Shown piece after piece: positions 28,896-39,487 of a stretch of DNA of 64,000 nt. This DNA comes from Pyropia haitanensis (lineage: Eukaryota > Rhodophyta > Bangiophyceae > Bangiales > Bangiaceae), in the NCBI GenBank assembly GCA_008729055.1, contig SDUX01000008.1:5109756-5173755 (forward strand), read 5' to 3'. Position 1 is the first letter of the stretch, and the number at the start of each line of letters is the position of its first letter. Made by a program: the position numbers and the translations under genes. The notes under the pieces were generated by a model. The model did not search any database. It saw only the letters and a program-made list of their open reading frames with translations, and had not been told where the DNA came from.

Positions 28896-29701
28896 ATGCC
28901 TTCCCTCCGCCCACCTCCCACGTCCCCCCTCCCCCCACCCCTCCCCGGTGCACCCCCCCCTCCCACCCCTCCCCCACCGGACGATGACGGGGACGTGCTC
29001 CACTTGCGCGTGTCGATTGCCGGCGCGGACCCGCCGCTCGCACTGACCGTCCCACCGACCTCGTCGCTCGCGGCACTGCAGGCGGAAATTGCGCGGCTCG
29101 GCGCGCTGCCGCCCGGCACGCGGCTGCGGCTGATCCACGCGGGCAAGCTCCTGGGCGGCGGCGCCGGCAGCGTCTCCGCGGCTGGCCTCGCCGACGGCTC
29201 GTTCCTGCACGTGGGCGTGTCGGCACCGCCAGGGGGGGGGGGACACCGGGGGGTGGCGGCGGCGCCAAGGACCCGGCGTCTGCGCTTGGGAGTGGCGTCT
29301 CGGTGGCGGGCGGCGGCGCTGGCGGGGACAACGACGACGGCGGCGTGCTGCCGGGTGCGGACGGCGGGGAGGACCGGCGGCTGCTCGCGGACGCGGCGCT
29401 CGCGGCGCACCTCCAGCGGCTGAGCGACGCGGAAGACGGGCTCGGCGGTGGCGGTGGGGGGGCGGGTGGCGCCGGCGGGGGCGGCTCGGACGACGAGGGG
29501 CCCGAGGCGGAGGGCGCGCCGTCGGATTTTGTGTTTGGGGTGGTCCTCGGCTTCCTGCTCGGCCTCATCATGGTCCTCTTGTCGGTGGACCGGAGTGTGG
29601 TGCTGAGCCGGCGGTGGCGGCGGGGGATTGCTGTGGGGGTGGGGGCGAACCTCCTGTTTGGTGCGGTCGTGTTGTGGCGAGATGGGGGGTCGGGCGGATG
29701 A
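28896..29701 (+). CDS. DSC3: DSC3-like membrane protein: ubiquitin-like domain plus C-terminal membrane segments (one frame break)
   Basis: ATG 28896 opens a Pro-rich leader. A ubiquitin-like fold follows at residues about 38-110 (LHLRVSIAGADPPLALTVPPTSSLAALQ in outline, with LRLIHAGKLLGG and GSFLHVGVS). At the G11 run 29232-29242 the frame must change. The downstream frame then reads DDGGVLPGADGGEDRRLLADAALAAHLQRLSDAED, an acidic linker, then FVFGVVLGFLLGLIMVLL, a short basic loop RRWRRG and IAVGVGANLLFGAVVLW, and ends at 29701. This architecture (UBL, linker, two membrane segments with a GI..G...N..FG motif) matches Dsc3 of the fungal Golgi Dsc E3 ubiquitin ligase. That complex removes orphan membrane proteins and, in fission yeast, cleaves SREBP. 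Length of about 268 residues fits. Placement rests on family recall; TMUB-type proteins are the alternative. Confidence 0.6.
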
Positions 29702-30230
29702 CGCTGGGGGGGGAGGGGGTCGGGGCGGCGGGGGGAGGACCTGCCCGTGGTGCCAGCGCTGCGCTGCCACGGCAGTGGTAGTGGGGTGTGTAGATGGGGG
29801 AGGTGCTGGGGGGGCGTATTTACCGCGCTGGGTGGTCGTTCCGTCTGGGCTTTCGATGTGGGGCTGTCCTCTTGTTCCTTTTCTCGTCCTTCTTCTCCAT
29901 GCCTCTTCGTGGTATTTTCCCGTGCTCTGGTTGACACGCTTCGTGTCCACGGAGGGGTGCGCACCCGCTCTGTAGCGGAACATTGCGTCCATACCATGGC
30001 TGTACTGTCGGTGTACGGGTGCGCTGTGGCACAACGGCCGGTGGCGCCGCACGTGCGGCCGTGAGCCCACACAGCCACGTTGGCCGCCGAGGGCAGGGCA
30101 CGACTGACCATGGCCGGGCGGCGAAGGAGAGAACAAACGACACGTTTGGATCCCGCTGGCGGTGCTTCCCCACAAGGCCCACCGCGGCGCCCCCACTGCA
30201 GCCCCTGCCGGGCGCCGCCCCCCCCCCGCG
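29702..30230. other. Convergent intergenic region
   Basis: This is shared 3' flank of the DSC3-like gene and the minus-strand gene ending at 30231. GC is lower between 29830 and 30010, with several TTTTC and TTCTT stretches. No gene is seen. Confidence 0.55.
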
Positions 30231-30569
30231 CTATTGCCCGCCTGGTCCCCGCAGCAGCAGCACCTGCGTGTCATCCACTGCGGCGCCCCCGCCGTACAAC
30301 TCGGGATACTTGAAGAGGTGCCGCAGCTCCGCGAGGCTCCCGCCCCGCCGCCGTGCATCGCCCCCCCCCCCTCCGTCGGCGGCATCGCAGGGGGCGCCGC
30401 CCTTGGGCCCGCCGCCGCCCAGGCGGCCCGACTCGACCCGTACTCGGTCGCCCCAGTGGGGCGGTCGGAGCACGTCGGGCACCCGCCCCGACGCAGCGGC
30501 CTGCTCAACAAACAGCCGGCTGCGGCTGGTGACCCGCCGGACGCCGACGACGCCGCCGCCACCGGCGCC

Positions 30570-30600
<31 letters not shown>

Positions 30601-31163
30601 TGAGGGCCCGCCGACGGGGACCGCGGGGACACGGGCGACAGCTGGGGCGGCGGCAGCACGGGCGCGTCGGCGCCGTCGGCGCGGGCCGACGCGGCCCACG
30701 ACGGCGTCCGCCGGTGGCCCGCCGGCCCGCCCGCGGTCGACGACCTGCGAGGCTGACCCGCCGCCGCGGCGCCGGCCGCGGCGACCGTCGACGACGTCCG
30801 CCGGTGCCCCGGCCGGCCTGCCGTGGATGGCGTTCGCCGGTGTCCCGGCGCCGGGGAGCGGCTGCGCGGCCGCCGCTCCGCGGCCGCGGCCGCGAGCCGG
30901 TCCGATGCCGAGACGGCGACGAGAGCGGTGGCGGGGCTCACCGCCCGCCGGCCGCCACTGCCGATACGGCGGCGGGGCCGGTCGGGCCGCCGGTCAGCCC
31001 TGCCGCTGCCAGAGCCATCGCCCATGGCTAGTCCAAACGCGTGGGCCCACCAGCGGCGCACCTCGGCGCGCGCGCCGGCCGAGACGGTGGGGTCCTCATC
31101 CCCCGTGAGCAGCAGCGTCGACGCGATGGTAGTGAGCGAGTCGAGCAGGTAGGAGCGAGGCAT
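30231..31163 (-). CDS. Unknown protein with repeated RRxS/T motifs
   Basis: The product is 310 residues. ATG 31163 starts MPRSYLLDSLTTIASTLLLT. Upstream in-frame sequence is non-repetitive UTR-like and includes a C-run, so the longer reading is not preferred. Residues 1-50 form a likely folded, helical N-terminus with RAEVRRWWAHAFGLAMG. Residues about 85-170 contain a repeating GHRRTPS, GHRRTSS, QPRRSS, GHRRTPS pattern. R-R-x-S/T is the basophilic kinase consensus, so this segment could be multiply phosphorylated (inference). A poly-Gly stretch and a conserved-looking C-terminus (GVRRVTSRSRLFVEQAA; SLAELRHLFKYPELYGG; DDTQVLLLRGPGGQ) follow. No known domain is recognised. Non-repetitive blocks at both ends and the clean frame support a real gene. 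Confidence 0.6.
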
Positions 31164-33860
31164 GGCGGGGGAAAGCACCTGGGGGGGGGGAATGGGAAAG
31201 ACACAATAAACGAAAAGGGGGGGGGGCGCCCAATCCCCCAGAAGGGTCACGTCGTGATGGATGTGTGGCCTCGCACGGGTGCGGTAATGGCGGGAGAGAC
31301 CAGACAGTAGCGGAGTCGCGGGCACCGCGGCAAGACACGCTGCTCCCTGGCGTCCGTACGAAGATACTCCGTCTGGCGATGCGGGTAGCACGCGGGTGGC
31401 GCACGCCGCCAAAAGTTGTGGGGAACAAGCCGGGTGACGTCCAATTATTGGTGTAGGGGAGGGGGGGGTGGGTGACGGTGACGACGGGATGCCCGCCCGC
31501 CCGTACAAGTACCGACCGGGCCACCGCCCCACCGGCTGCTACATAAATTCGCACACCGCACCCGCGGACGCGCCGGCCGAGGCACGCGGAGGGACGTCTC
31601 GCTGTTGAATCTCTCGGTGGGGGCGGCCCGCACCGGCCTCACCGGGCAGTACAGGCACCCTCCCCCCCCCCCCCCCACGCGGACGGTCCCGACGGTTTCG
31701 CCCGTTTTTTCGCACGGGCCCGGCGAGAGGGCCCTGTGGCGTGCCCCGCTGACTGTTGCTCTGGGCCCGGCCGCCGGGGCTCTTGGCACGGGCCGCCCCC
31801 ACGGGCCCCCGGAGCCAGTGCCGTCGGGGCGGGCGCAGCACGTGGCGAGTAGCCGCTGGAAGAGGGACAGCACGGCCGGCGCGAAAATCCTGGCTCTGAC
31901 GCGCATCGGTGATTTCCGAGTGGGGCCGCCGCGCGGCTGCCTTTGGGGATGGGGCCCACCGGCCAGCCAACGAGAGGCCGCGGCGCCGCCGGGGAGGCGT
32001 GACCTCCGACCGCGTCTGTCCCACACACCCGTGCGGGTAGGGCGGCGGAAAGAGGCCTGTTCCACCCCCACGCCCCACCCGCCCGCCCGTCTTCGCACGC
32101 GACGCCATCCAATTCGCTAGCAAGGGCGGCGGTGTCATGTCAAGGTCCACCGCTTGTCTGCTCAAAGCGGGTCCGCCGTTGGCAGGGTCAAGGAGGTGGT
32201 CAGGGGGGTGGCGGTGGGGAGGGCACCTAACGCCTGCCTGATACCCCGACATGGCGTGGATGCCACGCCTCGGCGGCGGGGCCTCGTTTCTGTCTCATAG
32301 ATAGGCGACAGGGAGCCAGCGCCACTGGGCGTGCGCCCGTCTCGGCACCCGCCCTCCACTCGTAGGCACGGCATCGCACAGCAAGCGCGGGGGTCGTGTC
32401 GCCGCTCCTCGCGCGGCCTGTCTCCGACAGTAGGTGGCCCGCGGCCGGGGTGGCACGCCCGACACCCTTGTCACGAACGACCAAACTATCGAGCGCCGCG
32501 CGTCGCGCTCTTGACCTTCCAACCCTCCGCCCCCATCGCCACTGGGCTCTGACGAGCCTGCTACGGCCCCCGCCTCGGCGGTCCGAGGTCAGATGATGCG
32601 GGTGTGCCAGCGTGGACGCGGCAATCAAAGGACGGTGACTCGTGAGAGGGAGGGGGGGGGGGGTGTGCAAGTCCTCGCTACGACACTTTGCAGCGGGGAC
32701 CCCTCGAGTCCCCAGTCACCGTATGGGGGCGAGTACAGACGTGGCTGCCACGGCGCATCGATGCAGGTCGCGCCCGCCACAGGTCAGTCCTAGCCTTCTC
32801 TATTTTCTCTTAGTCTCATGTCGCGGGGGATCTTCGTGTTTTTCCGCGGGTCGCGGAGGCGACAGCCCACCCCGTGACGAGCGGCGACTCGAAACCTTCC
32901 TTTACGAAACAGCCGGGGGGGGGACATCGGCCTGTGACGGCGGTGCAGCGGGCGACGCGGCAGCGTTGCCCCCCGTCGACGTTGCCGCGGCTTGGCCCCT
33001 GTGGCGCGGCGGCCATGAGGACGGTCTGCGGTGGCGGGGGACACCGTCCGCCTGGCGCAGCAGCGGAGGGCGGGAGCTGAACCGGGCGTGGCGACGGCCG
33101 AGTGGCGCGCGGCGGTGGGTTCTGGTGTTGTTGGGGTGGCCGCGACCAGGCCGACGACCGAGGCCCCCGTCGCGGCCGTCTGTCGAGGGACCGCGACGGC
33201 GGATGGGCCGCCGCCAGTGATCCCCGCCGGTGGGTGCGGTGTCTCGCCAGCCGGAAGCGGGCTACAGCCGCACGCGCGAGGGTTCTCTCACCCCGCTTGG
33301 GGGAGCGGTCAGCCGAGGTGACTCCAGGGTGACCGCTGGGTCCGACCGGTGTGAGTGCCTCTGGCGCGCTCACTGGCCGAGAGACATGGTGATATGGTCA
33401 CCAACCGCAACTGAGTGCTCACACGTGCTCGCAGCTCGCGAGCACTTGCCAGCACGGAGAGCACTGTCTTTGTAGGGTGCGACAATGCCTGGTGAGCGCG
33501 GCGGCGGCGTGGTGCCGCCAGCCCATGCGCTTGGCCACAATCACTGCTGAGTGGAGGGAGGCGGACGGACACAAAACGGATGGACAACAAAAAACGGCGG
33601 CGGAGGTGCCACTGCCGCAGCGCGCACTCGCCATCGCCGACTCCCGCCCGTCGCCGCGCGGCCCGCACGCAGTCCCGACACGCAGGCACCCTCCCAGCAC
33701 AGGAAGCTGCGTGCTGCCACGCGGGCACCCCCCCCCCGACGCCGCCCCCCCCCCCCCCAAAGAGCTGGTCGTTATCCGCGACCACGACGGCGACACGTGC
33801 GCGGACGCCGCGACACCCCCACACGCCCACAACAGACGCTGCGGCACACGCCACACCCCC
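31164..33860. other. Intergenic region upstream of the Arg/Ser-repeat gene and downstream of NUP35
   Basis: There are 2.7 kb without a supported gene. 31164-31460 is the likely promoter of the minus-strand gene ending at 30231 (less GC, G9 run near 31220). 31600-33300 has moderate GC and scattered short open frames without domain content. 33240-33480 is rich in short inverted repeats, including GTGCTCGC-AGCTC-GCGAGCAC (33425-33445). C-runs occur near 33730-33760, close to the NUP35 stop. Confidence 0.5.
33425..33445. repeat. 8-bp inverted repeat with 5-nt loop
   Basis: GTGCTCGC (33425-33432) and GCGAGCAC (33438-33445) are perfect reverse complements around AGCTC. They lie within a cluster of overlapping GAGTGC/GCTCAC motifs about 420 bp beyond the NUP35 stop codon. 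Confidence 0.6.
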
Positions 33861-35440
33861 TCACCACCCAAACACATACTCAGACACGGACGACAGGATC
33901 CCCCCCCGCGGCGGCGTCGGCCGGGCGGGCAGGAAGAGCGACTCGGCCCCACCGCTGGGCGTCCCACCACCCCCCCCTCCCCCCCCGCCGCCGCCGCCGC
34001 CCAGCGGCAACAGCCGCGACGGCGTCGCCGGCGTCGACGCCGCGGCGGCGCCCGCCGGCGGCACCCCCCCCCTGCCCCAGCGGCCGGGGGGCGGGCGTAG
34101 CCGCGCGCCCCCCCTCCGCCGCCGCGGCGGGGGCTGGGCGTCGCGGACGCGACGAGGAGGTCCCCCCCCCCCCCCCCGCGGCAGAGGCGGCGGCGTCCCC
34201 GCCGTCGGCGCCGAGCGCCGCGACCAGAGCCGGCTCCGTGCACGGCACTACCCCCACCAGCGCGCCGTCGACCATGCGCAGGCCGTGCCACGTCGCCACC
34301 CCCGCCTCGGCCGCCGAGCCGTACCGCACGTGCACCCAGTTGCCGACCGCACCCGCCACCCGCACCACCGTCCCGTGGGCACGGAGGGAGCGAAGGACGG
34401 CGGGCGCGGCGGCGGGGGGGAAGCCAAACGCGGTCACCCAGCACGCCGCCGCGTCGGGGTCGTCCGCGGCGGCCGCGGCGGCCGCCGCCGACGGGGAGCG
34501 GCCGGCCGCCGCCGCAGCCGCCCCCGACGGGGGGGCGTACGGGTCCACCCAGCCGCCGCCGCCGCCGCCGCCGCCACCACCACCACCGCCGTCCACCGCC
34601 ATGGCGGCGGCGCCGCCGCCGGCACCTACCGAGCCAAGCGCCACCACCCCGGGGGTGGGCGTGTCCAGCATACTCCGCGCCGGGGGGAGGCGCCCGCCAG
34701 AGGCCGACCGGCCGGGCGCGCCGCCGCCGCTGCCGCCACCGCCACCGCCAGGAAAGCCCGCCCCCCCCCAGTGCCACCGGCTCCACCTCCCAACAGCCCA
34801 CCAGAGCCGGCCACCCGGGAGCGGTCGGGCGTCGGCGGCGGGCGGCGGCCAGAGGATAGCCCCGCCCCCCCGGTCAGGCCGCCGGCGTTCCCCACCCCCC
34901 CCCCCCCCCCTGGTGCGGCGACGCACCCGCGCCGGCGCGGCCGCCCCGGTCAGGCGTCCGCAGCCGCGCGTTAAAGGCCGCCGCGGGGGTGCCGCCGCCG
35001 CCGCCGCCGCTGCCGGCAGACCCCCCCCCCCCCCCCCCGCCGCCCCACCCCCCGCCGCCCACGCCGCCAACGGGCGTCGATGCCGGCCGGCCATACAAGT
35101 AGGACGTTGAGGATGGGGTGGGCGTTGCGTAGCCGCCGCCGCCGCCGCCACCACCGCCGACGCCGTCGCTGCCGCTGCCGCCGACGCCGCCGACACCACT
35201 CGCGGGAGAGCCGCCAATGGCGCCTCCCCCCCCGCCCCAGCCGTCCCGCCCGCCGCCGCCGCTGCCGCCACCGCTGCCGCCGCCCACGCCCGGCGATCGG
35301 CGAAAGGAGGGCGGGCTCGCCGATAGGAGGAAGGACGGGAGCGCCTCCCCGCGGCCCGTCGCGGGGGGGGTGATACCAGACGGGGCGCGCCCAGTTGGAG
35401 GGAAGCCGTACGGGCTTCCGCCGGGGGTGTAGGCGGCCAT
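33861..35440 (-). CDS. NUP35: Nucleoporin NUP35/NUP53 with MPPN (RRM-like) domain
   Basis: Start ATG 35440 (MAAYTPGGSPYGFPP) opens a Gly/Ser/Pro-rich N-terminus. The protein is recovered only with three frame changes, each at a C run on the plus strand: C16 at 34895-34910, C9 at 34761-34769 and C9 at 34064-34072. The pieces fit together: TPDRGGRAGAG, NAGGLTGGAGLSSGRR with PPTPDRSR, SMLDTPTPGVVALGS, then the MPPN domain at about 34440-34240 (WVTAFGFPPAAAPAVL, GNWVHVRYGSAAEAG, LVGVVPC). The C-terminus is PRGGILSSVSEYVFGW. NUP35 family proteins join the inner ring of the nuclear pore. Their MPPN domain dimerises, and a short C-terminal amphipathic helix ending in an aromatic FG-type tail binds the nuclear membrane, which EYVFGW matches. 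The total is about 525 residues. Confidence 0.87.
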
Positions 35441-36127
35441 AGTACAAGAGAAAGGCGAAAGGGGTGGGAAGAGAACAGTGACACCAGAGAGGGTGGTGGG
35501 GCAGGGGAAACAGAGTGGCAGGGACGCAACGGAGGGACAGTGGAAGTCGGCCACGGACGCAAGAGGAGTCGGCACGCGGAATCAAAATAGCAAGGAGGGA
35601 GAGCGTCTCGGAGGCCGTGTCTGTAGGGTCGGGGAGGGAGGGAGTGGCCAAACGAGGCACCAGGGGGACGGCAAAGAGGGGCACCACGTCGGCGACCCAA
35701 CGGCGGGCGGTGCAGTTGCATCGGGGCGGGAAGCTCGGCCACGTGTCGTGCAAGTGGCGCGACGCGTCGCCGCGACGCGGGAAAATTGCAATGGGAACGC
35801 AGTGTACCAGGAGCATGGAGGACTTGTTCGAGAGCGACGGTGGGCGATGAAGCCTGAAGAGACCCCGCGCCCAAGGCGGGCGGCCATTACGGTTCTGCAG
35901 ACACCACCGCAGTGCCTCTGGGAGCGGACTATGACACTCACCACAAGTTTCATGCACACATACTGCTGGGGTGAACGCGATGGGGCAAGAGACGAGCGAT
36001 GGGGACGGCAGCAACAGACCTTTCATGGCAACGGCACGCCGGCTGCCCACGCCACGAAGCGGATAGCCGTACAGACCCGCCTTTCACGCGTCCCCACACC
36101 TACTCCCGTGGTCGCTTACATTCCCTC
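35441..36127. other. Intergenic region between NUP35 and tandem RidA
   Basis: Upstream of NUP35 (minus strand) and downstream of RidA. GC is moderate and there are no long homopolymers. No gene, RNA or repeat is recognised. It presumably contains the NUP35 promoter. Confidence 0.5.
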
Positions 36128-37090
36128 TTAGGGCTGCTTCGCAATACACTCGATCTCCACAACTGCCCCAACCGGCAGGGCGGCGACGCCAAAGCAGGCG
36201 CGCGCCGGCTTGGCCTCCCCCATCACCTCGGAGTACACTCCGTTGACCGCCGCAAAGTCACCCATATCCGTCACCATGATGGACGTCTTGACGACGTCAG
36301 ATATGGAGCAGCCCGCGGCGGCGAGGACGGCGGTCATATTGGCCAGCGCCTGCCGCGTCTGCGGCACGACCCCCCCGTCGACGAGCCCCCCCCCGTCGGC
36401 CGGCGAGCGGAGCCCCACGCAGCCGCTCACATACACGAGCCCCCCTTCGAGGACCACCCCCTGGCTGTAGGGCCCGACCGCCGCCGCCGCTCCAGCCGTG
36501 GCCACCGGCCCTGGCGCGACGGGCGGCGGGATGGCCGCCGTGGCAACCACCTCGACGAGCAGCTCGGGGCGCACCAGCGGGGCGCCAATCGTCGCCCGGG
36601 TACACCGCGGGGCGGCGGGCCCCAGCCACGCCGCCCACGCCTCGTTCATGGCGGGAGCGGTGGTGACGTCAGCGAGGTACACCATGACGGTCAACAGGTG
36701 CTCCCGTGAGGTCCCCGCCTCAGCCAGAAGGGCGTCCACTTTGGCCAGCACCTCAGTCGTCTGGGCGCCCACCCCCACCGACGTGTCGGTCGCCACCTGG
36801 CCCGACAGATAGGCAACGCCGTCGTGTGTGAGAAGCTGCGCAAACCGGTCGCCGGGGCGGTGGCGCACAATGCCCGCCGCGTCTGGTGCCGAGGGCGGAG
36901 GGGCGGCGGGGAGGATGGAAGCGGCGCCCGCAGCGGCGGCGGCAGCAGTGGACGCACCGTCAGCCATGGTCGCCACTGGCCCCCCAGCGACCGCGCGGGA
37001 CGCGCTGCGCAGGTGGCGAGCGGCGGCGGGGAGGGCGCGGGCCCCACGGCGGGTCAAGAGCGGAACAACCGCGACGAATGCAGACGCCAT
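36128..37090 (-). CDS. Tandem RidA (YjgF/YER057c/UK114) protein with organelle leader
   Basis: The product is 320 residues. RidA proteins hydrolyse reactive enamine/imine intermediates such as 2-aminoacrylate, protecting PLP enzymes, and act as trimers in mitochondria and plastids. Residues 1-45 (TRRGARALPAAARHLRSASRAV) look like a transit peptide. An internal Met42 (ccATGg-like context) could give a cytosolic form. Domain 1 is at about 78-187 (YLSGQVATD; VMVYLADVTTAPAMNEAW; CTRATIGAPL...LLVEVVA). Domain 2 is at about 203-320 (VGPYSQGVVLEGGLVYVSG; TRQALANMTAVLAAAG; KPARACFGVAALPVG). The catalytic Arg and Glu spaced by 15 residues, as R105/E120 of archetypal RidA, are present in both copies: R165/E180 and R297/E312. 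Most RidA proteins have one domain, so the fusion is unusual. Domain 2 is closest to the archetype. Confidence 0.92.
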   Translation of the reverse strand: MASAFVAVVPLLTRRGARALPAAARHLRSASRAVAGGPVATMADGASTAAAAAAGAASILPAAPPPSAPDAAGIVRHRPGDRFAQLLTHDGVAYLSGQVATDTSVGVGAQTTEVLAKVDALLAEAGTSREHLLTVMVYLADVTTAPAMNEAWAAWLGPAAPRCTRATIGAPLVRPELLVEVVATAAIPPPVAPGPVATAGAAAAVGPYSQGVVLEGGLVYVSGCVGLRSPADGGGLVDGGVVPQTRQALANMTAVLAAAGCSISDVVKTSIMVTDMGDFAAVNGVYSEVMGEAKPARACFGVAALPVGAVVEIECIAKQP

Positions 37091-39022
37091 CGAGCAGAAA
37101 GAGGGAAGGAGGGAGAAGGCCTAGGGTTGTGGGGAGAGGACGGCGGGGGGAAGGGTGAGGACAAGGATGTAGCAAGGCGCACGAGGCGCATGAGATAACG
37201 GAGCGGGATCACCCTTGGACGCGTTAGGATGCACAACTCCGGGATCCAGGTGCAGAGTGTTTGAGAGATTGCTTTGTCCTGAAGCATGGGACTGCTGCTC
37301 CCAAGGAGAATTAAACACTACAAAATGGATGACAACATCTCGTACTGATATCCCCCCCCAGTGTCGGACTGCGCACACACGTGAATTGGCTGGCTGACGA
37401 CGGACCGTTTCAATCCCGACCGCCTTGTCACCCGGATCTCTGTTTCGGGGATCTCCTCTCGTGTCCCCGTCATAGCCAGCGCTCGGCCTCAGACATCGGT
37501 GGCTCTGCCGACGACGGGTCGAGGGCAGCGGCCTGCAGACGCCGAGGGCTTCGTCCCCTCCCTGCGTCGCCCACAGCTGTGTGCACGCCGTATACTCTTC
37601 ATCCGCCGCTCTCGAGGTGGCGCCGCCAGGCGGCCGTGCATCGAAGTTGGTCTGTCATCGGATACCTACATTCCCGACCACGGCTACGTTCACGACCTCC
37701 TTGGGGATGCCGACACGTGTAAGCGGGCCCTCACGACCCCGAGAGAGCCTCTCTGTGGGGACATGTAGGTACCCTGTTTGTTGACCCCCTGCTGTTGACC
37801 CGTGGCCATGCGACGCAGTGTACGTGGCCCACACTGCGGGCGGCCGAGAACGCAGTGGGTGATGCCCAGCCGCAAGCACACCGATGGTGCGCGCGCATGC
37901 ATGGGCTGTGCGCGCTAAGCCGCACAGGCGGCAGCAGCGCGATATTTGTGCGTTTGTCTTGTCAGGGGGAAGGTGCTTTGCTAGGGACTGCCCAGCTGCA
38001 TCGTGGGAAAACGCGCTCCAGCGTGTGCGGAGCAGCGCGCGTGGCGTCTGCTTCTGGGATGGAGTTCACTGTCACTCATGCGCAGGTAGTTGAAGATGGA
38101 CGCAGCGGAGCTACAGGCTGTACAGCAGAGGAGAGGGCGAGTGGTCACGTAGTTCCGTCGTTGGTGAGGGTGGACGGGAACAGTTGCGTCGGGATGGGAG
38201 CGTGGTACGCAACACAGACAACACACAGCGCTTTGTATCGCAAACAAGCGAGAAGCAAAGAAACAAAGAACAAGCAGCCGCCAGCGTGTATCATTGCCTT
38301 CTGGGAGCAGAAAAGCCTGTACAATGATGTCCCACCACACAAAGCAGTCGTGGACAGACGAATACACAAATGAAAACGCCGTCACGGCGCTACCGCTGGT
38401 CGATCATCCACCTACCACCCAACTGATGAGTAACCGACAGGGCGCATGCTTCATTCAAACAGGAAGAAGGCCGACGGGACGCGCTCGGCAGCAGGCACCC
38501 ACGAAAGCTGCAACGAGGTGCGGTGGTGAGGCGGGGCGCGCCCAACAGGACGACGCCAAAGACAGCCGTCGCAACAGCCACGCAACTCGGCAATGAACAT
38601 GGCAGCACAGGCGAGCGGTAGCCTGCAGCCGACAACCAATCGCATTGCCGCCCAAGCATGAGGCGCGCTCCGGGGTGGGGCCATGCGACCTCTCACGCAT
38701 CCACCGGTTCAGAGACGCCCCACCCGCTTCGCCTGGGCGACGCCGCCTGCACACCAGGGTGTCGCCTGAGGCCCACCGACCAGTACGTCCGAGCAGCTGC
38801 CTTGCTCACAGCGGGATAGCATCCGCCACACTTGCGCCGCCACCCCCCATCCGCTGCCACCCAAGGCAAAGACCGCACGTCCAGCGCAACTTGGCAATAA
38901 ACCCCTCAGAACGCATGACAAGGAATGTACATCCCCGGCAGGGGGTACATGCGCCCAGCTGGTAGCAAAAGCGAAGGAAGAGTCGTGTGGTTTCCCCTTG
39001 GGCACAGCCCCATGGTCGCCTC
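37091..39022. other. Intergenic region with lower GC
   Basis: GC falls visibly from 37150 onward and long homopolymers almost disappear. The first 250 bp are the likely promoter of the RidA gene. No open frame has domain content or the Ala/Gly bias of genes nearby. AATAAA occurs at about 38896. The end (about 38700-39022) is the 3' flank of the next minus-strand gene. Confidence 0.5.
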
Positions 39023-39487
39023 TTAGTCCATGTAGTGACGCCCGCAAGTCGCAGCCGAGTGCACAACGCACTCCGAGTACGGCGCTGGCGGTGGTGCCAC
39101 CACGCCAGACCTTGAGCGGCGGCCGCGGCGGCGGCCTTCCTCCGTCGGGGAGTCCCTGTGGGCACCAGCCATCCGCGACAGACCGTCCGGCGTGGACCGG
39201 CCGACCGCGTCAGTGGCTCCCCCTCCAGCGGCCTCGCTCTTCCGGCCACCCCCGCCATGGCGCCGGCGGCGGCTGGAGGCAGCGGCTGTGGCGGCCGCCA
39301 CCACTGCTGCAGCAGCGGCGGTCGTCTCCTCAACTGCAGCTACGGCTCGCGCCGACGACACGGCGGCGGCGAGGCGAAAGCGGTACGACCAGGCACAATC
39401 CACGTTACAGAAGACGTTGCGGCCATCGACCACAGCGCCGACGGTGGAGATATGCGTGCGCCCACAGTTGGCGCACGCCAGCGGCAT
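39023..39487 (-). CDS. Small FCS/FLZ-like treble-clef zinc protein, paralogue 1
   Basis: The product is 154 residues. ATG 39487 starts MPLACANCGRTHISTVG, and upstream in-frame sequence passes through a G-run and is not conserved with the paralogue, so this start is preferred. Zinc ligands C5-x2-C8-x18-C27-x3-C31 lie within the block ending GRNVFCNVDCAWSYRFR. The FC-x3-C end and spacing resemble FCS-like (FLZ) and MYM-type treble clefs, which mediate protein contacts. The first 55 residues match the gene at 42176-42520 almost residue for residue. After that comes an Ala/Val-rich helix, then a basic Arg/Gly-rich tail, ending AATCGRHYMD with one more Cys. The function is unknown. FLZ proteins are best known from land plants, where they scaffold SnRK1, so assignment to that family is only a structural analogy. 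Confidence 0.7.
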   Translation of the reverse strand: MPLACANCGRTHISTVGAVVDGRNVFCNVDCAWSYRFRLAAAVSSARAVAAVEETTAAAAAVVAAATAAASSRRRRHGGGGRKSEAAGGGATDAVGRSTPDGLSRMAGAHRDSPTEEGRRRGRRSRSGVVAPPPAPYSECVVHSAATCGRHYMD

